Positions 24,550 to 36,825 of a stretch of DNA of 64,000 nucleotides are shown piece by piece (position 1 is the stretch's first letter; the number at the start of each line of letters is the position of its first letter). The DNA lies in assembly GCA_027886175.1 (NCBI GenBank), contig JAJNNQ010000013.1:1302001-1366000 (forward strand), in the 5' to 3' direction. A program made the position numbers and the translations under genes. The stretch is from Phylloscopus collybita (Eukaryota > Chordata > Aves > Passeriformes > Phylloscopidae). The notes beneath the pieces are model-generated. The model was not told where the DNA came from. It saw only the letters and a list, made by a program, of their open reading frames with translations, and made no database searches.

Positions 24550-24605
24550 AAAAAAAACAAAAACAAAAACAAAAACAAAAACAAAAACAAAAAAAAAAAA
24601 AAAAA
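24550..24605 (+). repeat. (CAAAAA)n microsatellite
   Basis: Regular 6-bp CAAAAA units ending in a pure A run. It is separated from the upstream A tract by only about 86 bp of unique sequence. Confidence 0.95.
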
Positions 24606-25303
24606 CCACACGTTTAAGTTGCAAAAGAAGTTGCTCACTAGAAACAGTAAGGCCTCAAATATGCTCATGTCTGTCTGGGGAGTCAGCGGGCCAGGGCGTA
24701 CCTGAGCTGGTTCAGCTCCAAGAGGGTAAGGCATGGCTTGGAGCACTGAAAGCAAAGCTGTGCCCAGCAGCATCCCTGCCTGTGAGCGGGAATGGTGCTG
24801 CCCCACCATAGACTTTTTGCTTTCTTTTGCTGACATCCACAAAACTGGTCCCAGCTTCGGGCTGTGGCTCTGGTTCTGTTCTGTACCACTTTTACTGTGA
24901 TGCTGCTCCACCATGTACCAGTTTGGAGTCTAAGCTTCCCCAGGGCAAGCAAGAGGGGAAATAGGCCCGTGGGGTTTTTTTGTTGCTTACACCAAGAAGA
25001 ATTATCTAATTAAAAATCATTGGAAACCACATGCATTTGCAGAAACGGCTGTGCTTCAGAGGAATCACTCGAGGCAAATAAGTGAGTAATTCTTCAAGGG
25101 TTTATGAAAATAGAAAATAGCCTGTATAGTTACACTCGCTGGGATAAAATTACAAGTGTTTTCAATCCTCATACTTCGGGGCAATAAGTTGATCCTCAGC
25201 TGGGGGCCAGGGAGGAATTTCCTCCCAGAGGATATTATTGTTCTGAGATGTATCTCATGGGAGATTCACATCCTCCAGAGTAGCTGGCATTAGCCAACGG
25301 AAG

Positions 25304-25304
25304 A

Positions 25305-25331
<27 letters not shown>
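25304..25331 (+). repeat. Poly-A tract (about 28 A)
   Basis: Uninterrupted A run at the left edge of the CpG island. It may be the A-tail of a degenerate retroposed fragment or a simple mononucleotide repeat. Confidence 0.95.
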
Positions 25332-25335
<4 letters not shown>

Positions 25336-25960
25336 GGAGCTCCTCGCAGCACACCTCGGGGCCCGGGCCGCCCCCGTGGTTGCACAAGCTGCCCCGTCCG
25401 ATGTTGTAAGGGTCCCCGGAGGTCCGGGAAGGGCGCGGGGCGGCCCCGCTCCTTCTGGGAAGCGCCGTGACTCACCCGCCGTGCCGGGCCCGCCCCGGAG
25501 CGCCTCCCGCCCCGCCCCCCCGCCGGGACAGCCAATCACCGCCCGCCTATTTGCATGAGCGCCCGGGGGCCTCTGGGATGGCGGCGGGGGCTGCTCCGGC
25601 ATCCCCTGGCGGCACCGCCGCGTCCCCTGCTCCGTGAGGGCCGTGTTCGCACTGGGAAAGAGTGAGAGGCCGTGTCTGCGGGAAAACGCTTCTCGCCGTC
25701 ACCTAGGGGTAACAGAGGTAGGGACCTTTAAATAGAGCGCCGCATAAGCCTCGGAAATTGCCCGGATGACCCTCAGTGGTCTGGGGTGCAGGCTTCAAAC
25801 CTGTAGCTGTCTAGCGACAGAGTGGTTCAATTCCACCTTTCGGGCGGGCCCGGCCTTTTATCCCCGCGGCGGCCCGCAGTGCCACGGTCAGGGGCGAAAG
25901 GCAGCGCTGTCCCCAGGTGTCACCGCACAAAGCAGTGCCTTTCATTTATTCTTCTTCTTG
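25332..25960. promoter_or_regulatory. CpG island with possible bidirectional promoter
   Basis: A CpG-dense block with Sp1-type cccgccccgcccccc (about 25503-25520), a CCAAT box (gccaatcacc at 25531-25540) and a perfect octamer ATTTGCAT at 25549-25556, all inside 55 bp. To the right, an ATG at 25578 opens a short frame ending at a gtgagg donor. To the left, the minus strand reads cacggcgg then gtgagtcacgg, a consensus donor for a non-coding first exon. CCAAT plus octamer plus GC boxes between two divergent donors fits a bidirectional promoter. No downstream partner exon has been tied to either side. Confidence 0.55.
25578..25633 (+). CDS. Candidate first coding exon downstream of the 25.5-kb promoter
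   Basis: ATG in a fair context (gggATGG) 22 bp after the octamer opens the frame MAAGAAPASPGGTAASPA and leaves two bases before a gtgagg donor. Ala/Gly/Pro-rich starts of this type are common in CpG-island first exons. If unspliced, it stops at once (TGA at 25633-25635). I cannot assign a gene. Confidence 0.25.
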
Positions 25961-28526
25961 CCCCTCGCTCCCGCGGCGCTGGACTGCCGAAATGGCAGCG
26001 TGCCAGGGACAGCCGAAGGACAATTCAGGTTTTAATTGGATTTTTTCTGCTCGGCAGATCTTTGTTAAACTGTGTCACATGTCCTACAAGAACAGGAAAG
26101 AAGTAAATAACAGAAGTCATTCTCTAGATCTGCTCCATATTGACGATAACCCATCTCCCACCCACGCTGCAACAAAGATGCTTCACTTCAGCAGTAAGCA
26201 CGGGTGCTAATAATGTCACCCAGCCCCACGAAAAATAAAGGTTAGCATCAAGCTAAAAAACATATTCTTCAAGCAGAAGGCGTTTATTTTGTGATATCCT
26301 GTTGCAACAACTCTCCAGTCGATGATTTGTGGAGCCTCTAGCTAGGACAAGACCCCAAGTACCCCCACTGCAGGGGACAGCAAGGATTGGAAGGGCATTT
26401 TCACATTATCTCCTGGCCCCACAAGCAGGAAGGGCGATTCTGCCTGGTGAATTCCAGAATACTGAGTGAATTATCAGATCTCCGGTGTTCCTGGTTGCTT
26501 TTTGAGGGGTGCAGTGCCATCCGGAGTTAAGTAGGTAAGTATCCCTGAGGATCTAAGCCAGAATGACTGTGCTTCCTTTACATGGAATGAATCACTCCAG
26601 CTGAAGGCCTGGGAGGAGAAGGGAAGGGCACTGGGAGCCCTGAGACCATTGCTGGTGGCTGCCACTGCTTTGAGCCTGCAGACCCCTAAGCCTGTTGGGG
26701 AGGGGCAGGCTGGATGCCAGCAAGGCATGTTGCTTCAGGAATACACGGTCCTGAAATTATGGGAAATCTGGGGGGGAAAAAACTGGCCCCACAGTTCATG
26801 CCAACTTCTCCGTGGCCTTGCAGATGTGCGTGCACAGCTGGGAGCGCCCCGAGCCCCAGATGGCCATCTCTGTGCTCCACACTGCTCTGCCTGCCAGCCA
26901 GCCTGCTCTGCCCATAATGAACTTTCTATGTGGAATTTCTCTGCGGCCTCAGAAACTGGTATCTGCGCTGCAGTTTGGCTGGGGGGGTTGTTTTGGGGGT
27001 GAGGGGGAGAGTTGGAAGGGCCTTTGCCCAGTAGTGGGCAGCTGAGAATGTTAGCGCTCTATGTCAGTTACCAAGCAGAACATAATACGGCTCTTTCATG
27101 TGGTGTTTATAACTGAACATGCTGTTTTGTGTCAGCCTGATTTTTTTTTCCTTCCAAGAAGTAGTTTTGGATTAAATTATGACAATTACATTCTTATATT
27201 CACACACACACACCCCCGCCAGCCCCCACCCTTGCCCTGCGTGCACACAGACACAAATGGGAATTATGTGCTCTGAGCGTGATTTGAACTATACAGCTTG
27301 GGATCTGTGCCTGGCATTGAGTTCACTTTTTTTTTCCTCCACAACAAAAAGGCCACATTTACTCTGTACTCTTTCATTGCCTTAGGAAAAAGTAGGATGG
27401 TCAGATTGCTAGTGTGGGTGATTTGTCCCTTATGGAGCTGATGGGCATGAGACTTCCAGGCATGAGACTTTCAGGCACGGGAGAGAAGGCTGGGGAGCCT
27501 TGCCTGGGAAGCTTTGTGGTAAGAAGTGCAGAGACCTGGCTTTGTGAACTCCCCTGTGAACCTCTACTTCGAGCCTAGTCTGGCTCCTGCACCTGGGCAG
27601 TGCCTCTTCTGGTGGGTAATGCAGGTAGGCTGCAGGAAGTGATCCTGACGTTTTGGGCTGTGCCCTGCACGGCTGCACCTCCAGCACGTGGCTGAATGCA
27701 GGGAAAGATGGGCAAGAGACAAGAGACATGGCAAAGGTGCTCTTGCAGCCTTTTAGCTGACACAGTGGGTGGGACAAGGCCTTAGAAAACAGGGCAGCCT
27801 ATATTTCAGTGCTGTTTCTTCAACACTGGTTGGAGAAGAACACCAGTGTGGAGACCCATGCAGATGATCTGTTCGTAGGAGGGACATTTTGTACAATGCC
27901 ATCCATGCCTCGTCTGAGTCAGCTTTGCTTGGAGTCACTATTAGTCAGGCAAAGCTTCCACTGTTTGAACCTGAATGTCACTTTCTTCCCTGACAAAGGG
28001 CCAAATTAAGAGGAGCCAAAGCCCTCACCACTGGTTAGAAGGCAATCCAGAGGTTACTCAGAGCCAAAAAGCAGGGGAGCCTGGCTCCTTAATCAAACGT
28101 AATCTGCCTCCTGTTGTTTTCCCCATGGAGTCAGAGCCCGGTGAGGAGGATGTGCTGGTGACAGATGGCTGACGCGACTCGCTAAGCGTACGGGTGACTG
28201 GGCTGTGACTCAGCAAGTGTTTGGTTACAGCAGACCAGGAGCATGTGCTCCTGCACTGGGAACGGTGGTCCTAGCTGGATCTCCTCCTGGGAGGATCAGG
28301 CACGGGCTGTCGTGTGAAGCCTGTGACTGCCATCTTCCACGGGAGGAAAGCAGGCACACGTGGCCTATTAGAACAGAAAGTCAGGCTCCTAAATTACTGT
28401 TTACACTTGCAATGGATAATGTCTGAGTGTGTATAAATACATGACCTGCCAGCGGTGCTTAGATGCCCTCCTGGCCTTCAGAAAGGAAACGTCCCGGCCC
28501 AGAAAAATTACCATCTTGCTCAGAGG
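25961..28526. other. No recognised gene
   Basis: Downstream of the CpG island. AATAAA near 26233 could end a short transcript from that promoter. Nothing else identifiable. Confidence 0.45.
27201..27213 (+). repeat. Short (CA)n tract
   Basis: Six CA dinucleotides followed by C-rich sequence. Confidence 0.85.
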
Positions 28527-28532
28527 GTGTAG

Positions 28533-29092
28533 TATTAGAACGCACGCTGGTTGTCCGGCGAGAGAGATGATCTGAAGATCAGGATACTCTTTGGAACACG
28601 TGCTTTATTGGTCGTGGGAAGGCAGCCTGACTGGGGAAGGGTCCAAGGGATTCAGTGCAAAGTCCAAGAGGGTCCAAGGGAAGGCACGCAAAGAGGCCGA
28701 GCTCCTTGTTACATTCCATTTTAACCCTTTCTATCGTGAATATTCTAATGAGCATTAACCAATCACCTTAAGATACAAAACCTACAGAATCTACATACAG
28801 CCTATGGGAACTACAACATTACAATACTACTCTACATACCAAAACCTGTGAAACCCACCTTATCCCTGATACCTGAGAAGGTCCCACCTTTTATTCATCC
28901 TTTTGTCTTGGCAGGGGTGTTACTGATTCACTCAGCCAAGCCCTTTCAGCTGCTTAATCACCTTCTTCCTGTCCAGCAACTTACAGTTCAAACTTTGCTT
29001 TTAATTCTATTCCTCTTGTGGGTTTCATACTTTTAGAATCTTTTACTATTAAATTATCTCTGCAGGGCCTAGCTACTTCATCCTCCCCAACA
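28533..29092 (-). mobile_element. Solitary LTR of an endogenous retrovirus, minus strand
   Basis: 560 bp flanked by a perfect 6-bp duplication GTGTAG at 28527-28532 and 29093-29098. On the minus strand it starts TGTTGGGG and carries AATAAA (plus-strand tttatt at 28604-28609), then a short R/U5 of about 70 bp. The last bases, CTAATA, deviate from the usual CA. A 6-bp duplication is typical of ERVK-like (beta-retroviral) insertions. No internal proviral sequence is present. Confidence 0.8.
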
Positions 29093-29098
29093 GTGTAG

Positions 29099-32000
29099 GA
29101 CTCGGAATTAGAGTTGAGTCACTAGAGGGGGACAAAGACCTAGCCTGGGCATGCATCCATCTACCACTTCCCCCAACTGCAGCCATGGGAGACACCTTGG
29201 AGAGGCAGCTGCAGAGATGGCCCTGGTCCTTCTCAGGTTTGAAGGTGCCCAGTTGCAGGAACAGTTTTCTGGAGGCTAACCATGCAGGTCACCAGCAACA
29301 CTTTGTGGAAATTAAGCCACTCCTTTTCCCCCAGAAGCATGATGGCACATTGATGGCACATGTATGTGCATGAGTAGGATAGCAGCCTTTATGTTGGCTC
29401 TTCCAGTGTTTTTCCCTCCCTAGAGCCAGCTGGTCTATAGGTGGCCTGGGCTTTCAAAGGCTAAATTCTCAGCATTGCACAGCACAAGACAGTGTCACCT
29501 GGGCAGAGGACACAGACAATCATGCATGGTTAGAGGGACATGCCCTTTTCCTCCTTTCTCCTCTTTTATGAATGGAGGAGAGCTGAATTCTCAGGTCAGG
29601 TGTTGTTGTTGTCTCTGTGAGCTAAAGACATCACGAAAATATTGGAGGGCTTGAGCAGAGCGTACCTGTGTGCATCCCACAGGCACACGGAGAGCCCAAG
29701 TGGCCATGGCAGGCAATGGGGCCCTGCTTGCAAGTGACATATTGACCTGGAGTGCTTAAAAGCTGTCCCACAGACTGTCCTGGGGCAATGGAGACCGTCA
29801 TGACTCACACAAATGGATCGTGATATGCAGCCCTCAGCCCAGGCAGGCGATGTGTGGAACCAAGACACTCCCGTTTCCCCCCTCCAGCATACTTCCCTGA
29901 CCAAATCCAGGACTGAGCCTTTTGGCTCTGACTGGAGCTGGTCAGAACATGTTTTTCTTTTCTTCTCTTTTCCCCTCCTTCACACTTTGGAAAATGTTGA
30001 CATTTCAGCAAAGGGCTGAAAACCCAAACCCTGAATATTTTCCATTGGAAAACGCTGGGGGAAAGGAAGAGGAATAATCCCCAAACTGCCAAGAATCAAA
30101 TCTCTTTTGCTTTTAAGGCTTTTGGGTTTCTGCAAGGGAGGCGTATTTGGAGGTCAGTGAACAGTTTTTATGAAAATATCTGTTCTCTCAAAACCAAATT
30201 TTTCACTAGAAGTGTTCCAACTGGCATCATTTTCATTGGTGATGGTTTGGACACTCTCTACATCTAATTTTGGAAAGGACCTGAAGAAAATTTAATTCAT
30301 TTTATTAGAATAGGAGGCACAAATGACACTCCCGCAGCACAATTGCTACTGAGAATTTGTATTCTCAGCATCATGAGACTATACCTTGTTATTCTTTCTT
30401 TTTAAAGAGTGCTGTTCACATGAACATCTCAAGCAAGTTTGGAACCTGGTCTCTGGAAACACCACGCTCCCAGAGCTCCAGCTGATTTGCCTCAGACCTC
30501 AGAGCACATTCCTGAAGGGAACCTACTTTTCACAAGGTCACATCAAAGGCTGTAAAGGAAGCAATATGCACTGAAAGGCGTGTTACCTGTAACTATCCCT
30601 TGAGTAACTGATAGCACAGAACACTTACAAAGCATTTTGTTCTGATGTCTTCAGCTGATTTACATTTCTGTCTGAATTGTAGTGTAGACCTGAAACATGT
30701 TTCATCTTGGTTTTGCATATTATTCTGCTTTCCTGTAAGTTAAAAATAAAAGAAGGGACAATGTTAGCATAACAGAACACGCATATTTGTAGGAGATGAA
30801 TTATGCCCTAAAACCTTCACTAAATGTGGCTAATAGCAGGTTAGAGTTTATAAAAGGAAAGATCTTAAAATGGGCACACACTGGTCATAAATAAATTGAG
30901 GCTGCAGACTTACAGAAGCTTTCAAAACAACAGCAGAGTGAAGTTCAGGATAACCTCCAAAGAAAAGCAGTAGGAATAAAAAGCTCAGCTGTTTGAAGAC
31001 AGATCTTTATCATTTGTGGGATATCACAACAGCAAAGGAATAGATCTGATCACACAGACAAACCTTTTAATTTGTTCTGCCCCTTACCCCATTGTTTTCC
31101 ATGCTGAAGCTTCTCAGTTACTATTTACATTCTCTCTGGTATGATTTAGCAATTGCACTGCTGCAATTCATTCTGATTTAGTTCAGCTCCTTGTCTCCTG
31201 TCAGCTGAATTTGTCTCCCAGGTTTTTCTGAACTAACCACCTGTGTTTGAATTCAGTCAGCACCAAAAAAGGGGCATATTTGACTTCATCAAATCTCTGG
31301 GGTTTATTCTTTTCAGTTGAGGAACGTGTCACTGTAATTGTTAAAGCTCACAAAGCAGTGGGTTTAGAAAGATAATGATGCAAAATCTGTTTTGTACCTG
31401 ACCTTTATTGGTTGGGGACAACGAAATTGCATGTTGATAAAAGGAACAGGTTTGTTCCTTTAATCAGAGGATGTCTCTGATAACTTAGTGGCAAGAAATA
31501 CAGAAAACCTGCATTGGTGCTGTACATGCTTTGTCATAATTTTTGAAGAAAAGTAAGCAACTTTTCACTTACAGAACCTTACTTTTGAATTAATAAAAGA
31601 TCAAGAGTTTTAACCCCTGGTCCTAAAAACACAACCAGATGCAGGAAGGCATGGCAGAATCCTGAGGAAGTGCCACCTGGAGCTGCAGAGCTGTGACTAG
31701 CCATTGGAAAGCCATACACACATAGCTGAGATGCAGCTATGAGCTGTCCTTGCTCCCATCAGTACTACAGGGGCAGATGCAGAAACAAGGAGATCCCAAG
31801 TAAGAAGATAAAGAGTCAAATGAATCACCCTGTCATTGTGTGAAATGTAATGACTGGGAGAGCAAACAGATTAAGCCAGGGCTTATGACTGTTAACGTTC
31901 ACAGAAACATGTTCCACAAATTCAGCTTTCAGAGAAAAATTGGACTCCAGCTTCCTTCTGGTAATTTAAAGAGGCAACAATCTGTTCATGTGACCTTCAG

Positions 32001-35000
32001 ATTGGGCTGGTACAGGGACTGTATCCTACAATAAAAACTGAAGAATAGCCTTTTGGGGCAGAGCAATGGTCCTCCCCACACAGCACTCTGCTCCCAAGTA
32101 AGGCAAGGTCCAGGGAGCACACACCCCCAGACATTTCCCTCTCCCATCTCTTTTCTCAGCATTCACCTTTGTTGGATCGGGATGTTAGATTACACATTTT
32201 GCCTGTTCCTGTTAGTGTCATTTTATGGACCTGTTGCCTGCAAGTTTGTCTTATCCCATTTTGAACCCTCTCTGCCTCTGCAGCCTTCTGGGCCAGCAAC
32301 TTCCAGAAATTCTCTACCTAATGTGATGGAATTTCTTTAAATTGTTTTAAACTCATCTCCTACTGGTTTCATTGAGTGCTCTCTGTTCTGCTGCTGCTGG
32401 ATTTGGCTACTAATGGCTCTGTGTTAATCTCAGCCACCTTGATTTAGTGAATCCAGTCCTCAGCCACAGAAAAAGCAGGGAAGCATTGCAATGCTGGTTG
32501 CTCAGCTCACTTCAGTCCCTGACACTTGCTGACCTGCCCAGAGTGGTTTTGTGCTGGGAGCACTCTGGCTGTTATCAAACTCCGGGGAGAAAAATGCTGG
32601 GAAAGCAAATGTAATGCAATTTCCTCCAAGGGCTGTGCTGCCCCCGCAGCTGCTCACCGGTGACGCAACAGGTCCCCTCTGCGGTGAAGAGCTGGATGCT
32701 GGTGGCCTCGTCCTTCTTCTCCTGGGGCTCTGCAGTTCCGGGCCCAGCAGGGGGCTGCAAAGCAGCAAGCAGCATTTCAGGGAGGGTAGGCTGGCAGCCC
32801 TGGCGGGGGTGTCCGGGGCATCTTCCAAAGTGGCTTTAATTAATGAGCACATGTGCAGCGAGGAGAGTTACAGCATCCCACTCAAATTGTTGACTTGGAG
32901 CCGCTTCTGGAGACAGCCGCATTCTGCTCATTAGGAAAGAGCTTTTTTGCAATGCCCTTGGATTGGACAGCTCTTGGATTGCACCATGAGATCAAGTCCA
33001 CGTACGGGCTGCCTGCCTTTCGGCTGCCAGCTCCAAGAGGGTTGTTTTTCTTGTCTTCTCATTCTCAAGGAGTGCTCAGCCAGATGGCCTGTTTTCGAAT
33101 GCACTGTGCGTTGGTTGGATGTGTGTTTGGAGAGTCTGCCAGCTTCATGAGAAGGAAGAAAGAGCAAAAGAAAGGGAAAAAAGCACCATTTGGTATCTAT
33201 CTCTGGGACCCAGCCAGAGTTGAGGCTCTGTTTGAAGAAGGGGGGAGTCTTAAGAAGGAAACTCTAGACAAAATTGAAAGCTGGAAAAACTTTCAAGCTT
33301 GACAGACTGGGAGACTGAAGTTCTGTACAACATCCATCCACTACCTGGCTCCATTGCAAACGTGTAGCAGACTTCCTCAAAAACAACAGTAAGAGCAAGC
33401 ACAAGCACCAAGTGTCTGTCTCTCTGCTCTCCCAGTGTACCTCACCTGTGGGCTGGGATGCGGAGCGGTGACCCAGCCAGCTGCCCACCGAGGCTGGGTG
33501 ATGCTGCCAGTGGGTTTTGGGGATTTTGCTCTCAGTTCACCAAAAGCAGAAATTATAGCATGCAGCCTGAACACATCAGCTCAGGAAGAGGAGCTGCAAC
33601 GGAGTCGTACAAAATACCCATCACTGTGGCCCTTGAACACTTGAAGAAGCTAGCCTTAGCTAGTAAATTAAGCCAGGCCAATGTCATTTTCTTGCACCCC
33701 CTGATGTTCATTTCCCAGAAAGACCTTCTATTGGTTTGGTACAGCAAATAAATACAGGCCAAAACAGAGCAACGGCTTTTTCCAGCACTCATTGGCAAAT
33801 AATTTGAACCTGACAAGAAAAATCTGTTGTTGAAGGAAAGGGGGAAGTTTTGAAGTTTGGGTGGATTGTGCTTGGCTTTGTTTTCTTAACTAGATGTCAT
33901 GTTGTGGTAACCACATATTGTTCCAAGCAGCAGGAGGAGGTCTTGCTGAGCAGAGCCGGAGAAAGCCACATTTGTAGCCATCCCTGCTGGCTGACATGCC
34001 ACTGTGTCTTACAAGCAGTCTTGTCTGCTGGCTTACTGAAACCATGGCTCAAAGAAGATGGTTGCAGCAGCACGTGCGTCTGTGCAGGCGGGTGTGGTAG
34101 CTGCAAACCTCACTTCTGTGCTGATTGCACCAAATTATTTTCATTGAAGCGATCAGAATTCATGGGTCCTGGGTGGGCAGTGTGCCCCTGGCAACACTGG
34201 CTGGGCTCTGTGTTGCAGACACTCTGCCAACAGCCAGGGCAAAAGGGGCTCTTCTCACTCCTGCTGTGGGACACACCTTGGGCCAAGCCTGCTGGTTGGT
34301 GTCTACAGCATGTCAAAGCCTCTGTGGCTTCTCAGGAGTCCCTGGCTGTCACTACTCCAGGTCCAAGAGGTACTTCACAGCAGTCACAAGGGCAGCATTT
34401 GCAGGCACCACCATGTGAAGGGCAGGACATTTCCCCACACGCAGGGGAACATCCTCAGCCATTGGTAAAACAGTGTCTCTGACCTAGAGGTGCAGATGCC
34501 ATCCTGGAAGGGAAGGAGGTTCCATCCTGGAAGCTGGTTCAACACAGTAATTACATCACACAAGTACATTCTTGCATGGGTAGGAGGGCTGCACAAAGAA
34601 GTTGCCTCCCTACAACAGGATTCAAGTTTGGTAAATAACTTTGGCATAAAAAAACAGGTTGTTTTTTTACATTTTAACACTCACAGTTAAGATCATCACA
34701 AGAGAATGGGTTTTCTGTGTGCCAGAAAACAAGGTGCTAAAGTCTAGCAGTAAATACAACCATTTTCTCCAGGGCTTTAGAGGGCTCATTACACCACTCT
34801 GGCAATTGCCTGATTGTCACCAGTGCTGTGTTACAGGGCTGATAAAGGAATTGCACAGAAAATTCAGGGAACTGGGAGTCACTGGATTGGCTTTACCACA
34901 GTTAGGCTAGTTGGCTAGCTATTGCACCTCTTGGCAAATGGAAATAATGATTACCACAACATTCACATGAGTGCTGTTGGAAGGAGGTAGCTCCCAAACA

Positions 35001-36554
35001 AAGGTCATCAGTGCACTTTGGGTGGGAGATCAGCCAGAAAAAAACATCCAGCCATCCGCTCACCCAAGCTGCACTGGCTGTGTGAGACACAAACAGCAGC
35101 CTCTGCATTTTTCACATATGATGCTTTATTTCATTGCTCTAGTGCTGCCTGATTCATGCACATGGACATGTGCATCTCCAGCAAACTGCCCAACATGGCA
35201 TGAGTTGAGAGGCCAGTCTGAAAAAACAATTCCCTGTAAGTTATCTGGCCTCAGGTACCATTACATACCTAGCATTGTCCAAGGAGGGGAAGCTAGAAGA
35301 ACTGCCCAAGCATGGGATTTTGGAAATTTGTCTACTGTATAGAGAGGTGAGGCCTGCCTTTTGGCACCAGTCCTGGCTGCTCTGCCACCAGCCTTTGTGT
35401 ACAACATTTTTAGCCACTCAGCACCTGGATGGGAGGTCTCCAACAGAGGAACCAGAGGTTCAGAAAGTCTCCCCTCTAGCTAGGGACAGGTGAGTACACG
35501 CCTCAGCATGATGTAAGTAACACTGCACTGTCCATTATGAACAAGGGTCTTGAGTACGGCTGCACTCGAGTTCAGCAGCACCCACTGAGGTACTGCAGAG
35601 GAAGGCTCCAATTGTGCATCTGAGCAGCTTATTCAGGCAACATCCTCCTTCAACAGCTGAAGGTTTTCACAGGGGGTGAACTTCCCAAGCCAGTTAAAAA
35701 GTGGCCATGTCTCCCCTTCCCCCATGCACAGCCTCACTCTGCACCCAGAAGCTCTCAGAGCATATTCTTAACTTGACTAAGAAAAGCGTATTTCTAGCAA
35801 GAAGAGATGATGATGAGCACACACAGCTTCCATTTCTCAGCTGTGGGGGAAAGCTCCCTGTGCTACAACTCCAAACAACAGGAGATGAGATGATGGACAC
35901 TGGACAGAGCTGAACATCAGTAGCAAGGATGTGATGATTGAAGCTGAAGGTGTGGTTTAAAGCCTTACACAGAGTGGACAGTGCCTGAGATCCATGCTGC
36001 TTAGGTTGACAGGCCTACACAGGTTTGGAGTACATGAAGTACATGGAGTCAATCCCGTTCTCATAGAATGTCTCACATCCATTCTCTCAGTCCATGAGCT
36101 TCCCATGGTTTTATTGGTGGTCCATATCTTCTGTAGAGACCATATGTTTGACATTAGTGGGGAATGCAGAGGTTAAAAAGCTTGGAACTCCTTTTGTAGT
36201 TACGGGAAGGAAAAACTTTAGAGAATGACTTATGGTTAGCAGTAGCTGATCATTCAAATGCAGAGACCCATTTGACTCATAGCTGGAGTTGAATGTAAGG
36301 ACAAAGATGGTTGCTTTAAAAATTCCCAGTCAAAGGTAAAACAGAAAACCATAAAGTGGGAAACAACAGAGAACATGGTTAGGTTGAATTCTAAGACACA
36401 AATTCAGTTCACTACCATGCTGAGTAACTTTTAAAGGATCACTACACAGTACTTCACAAGCCTGTTTTCAAAAAGGGACTGCACATGCGCACACATACAA
36501 GTAAACACAATACATACAGCTCTTATTCATACGTGATTTCTTGGCAGGCATCTC
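29099..36554. other. No recognised gene
   Basis: Unique, AT-rich in 30100-31600. It holds the 35414-35489 candidate exon. The 210-codon frame at 33850-34482 is considered chance. Confidence 0.5.
35414..35489 (+). CDS. Candidate internal exon, plus strand
   Basis: 76 nt between an excellent acceptor (tttgtgtacaacatttttag) and donor (gggacag then gtgagtac). The open frame reads TQHLDGRSPTEEPEVQKVS and then PLARD. It could equally be an exon of a long non-coding RNA. Nothing ties it to the 25.5-kb promoter (the phases do not match directly). Confidence 0.28.
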
Positions 36555-36825
36555 TACCATGAATTTAGCAAGGCTTTAGGCTGTCTACCACAACATTCTT
36601 GTATTCAAGTTTGGATGTTTTGGTCTGGGTGGGTGGACTAACAGACAGTAAAAAACTGGTTTAGATGGACTTGGGGAGGAGTAAATAGATGTCATGCACT
36701 ACTTGGAGGCTGGTAACAAGCTGAGTACTGTAGGGGGCTGTCCTGGAGCCCGTCCTGTTAAAACATCTTTAGCAGTTGTCTAGATGAGACCATGGAGTGC
36801 TTGCTCATCAAGCTTGGAGACAACA

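Noticed and set aside
24203..24914. Minus-strand poly-Phe/Leu frames
   Set aside because: Translations of the A-rich microsatellites.
32853..33302. 149-residue plus-strand frame with a Lys-rich C-terminus
   Set aside because: No domain, no splice context, and overlapping frames on the other strand of similar length; most likely chance.
33850..34482. 210-codon plus-strand open frame starting MKFGWIVLGFVFLT
   Set aside because: Looks like a signal peptide at first, but the rest is irregular Cys/Trp-rich sequence with no domain or splice logic. One frame of about this length is expected by chance in 64 kb.
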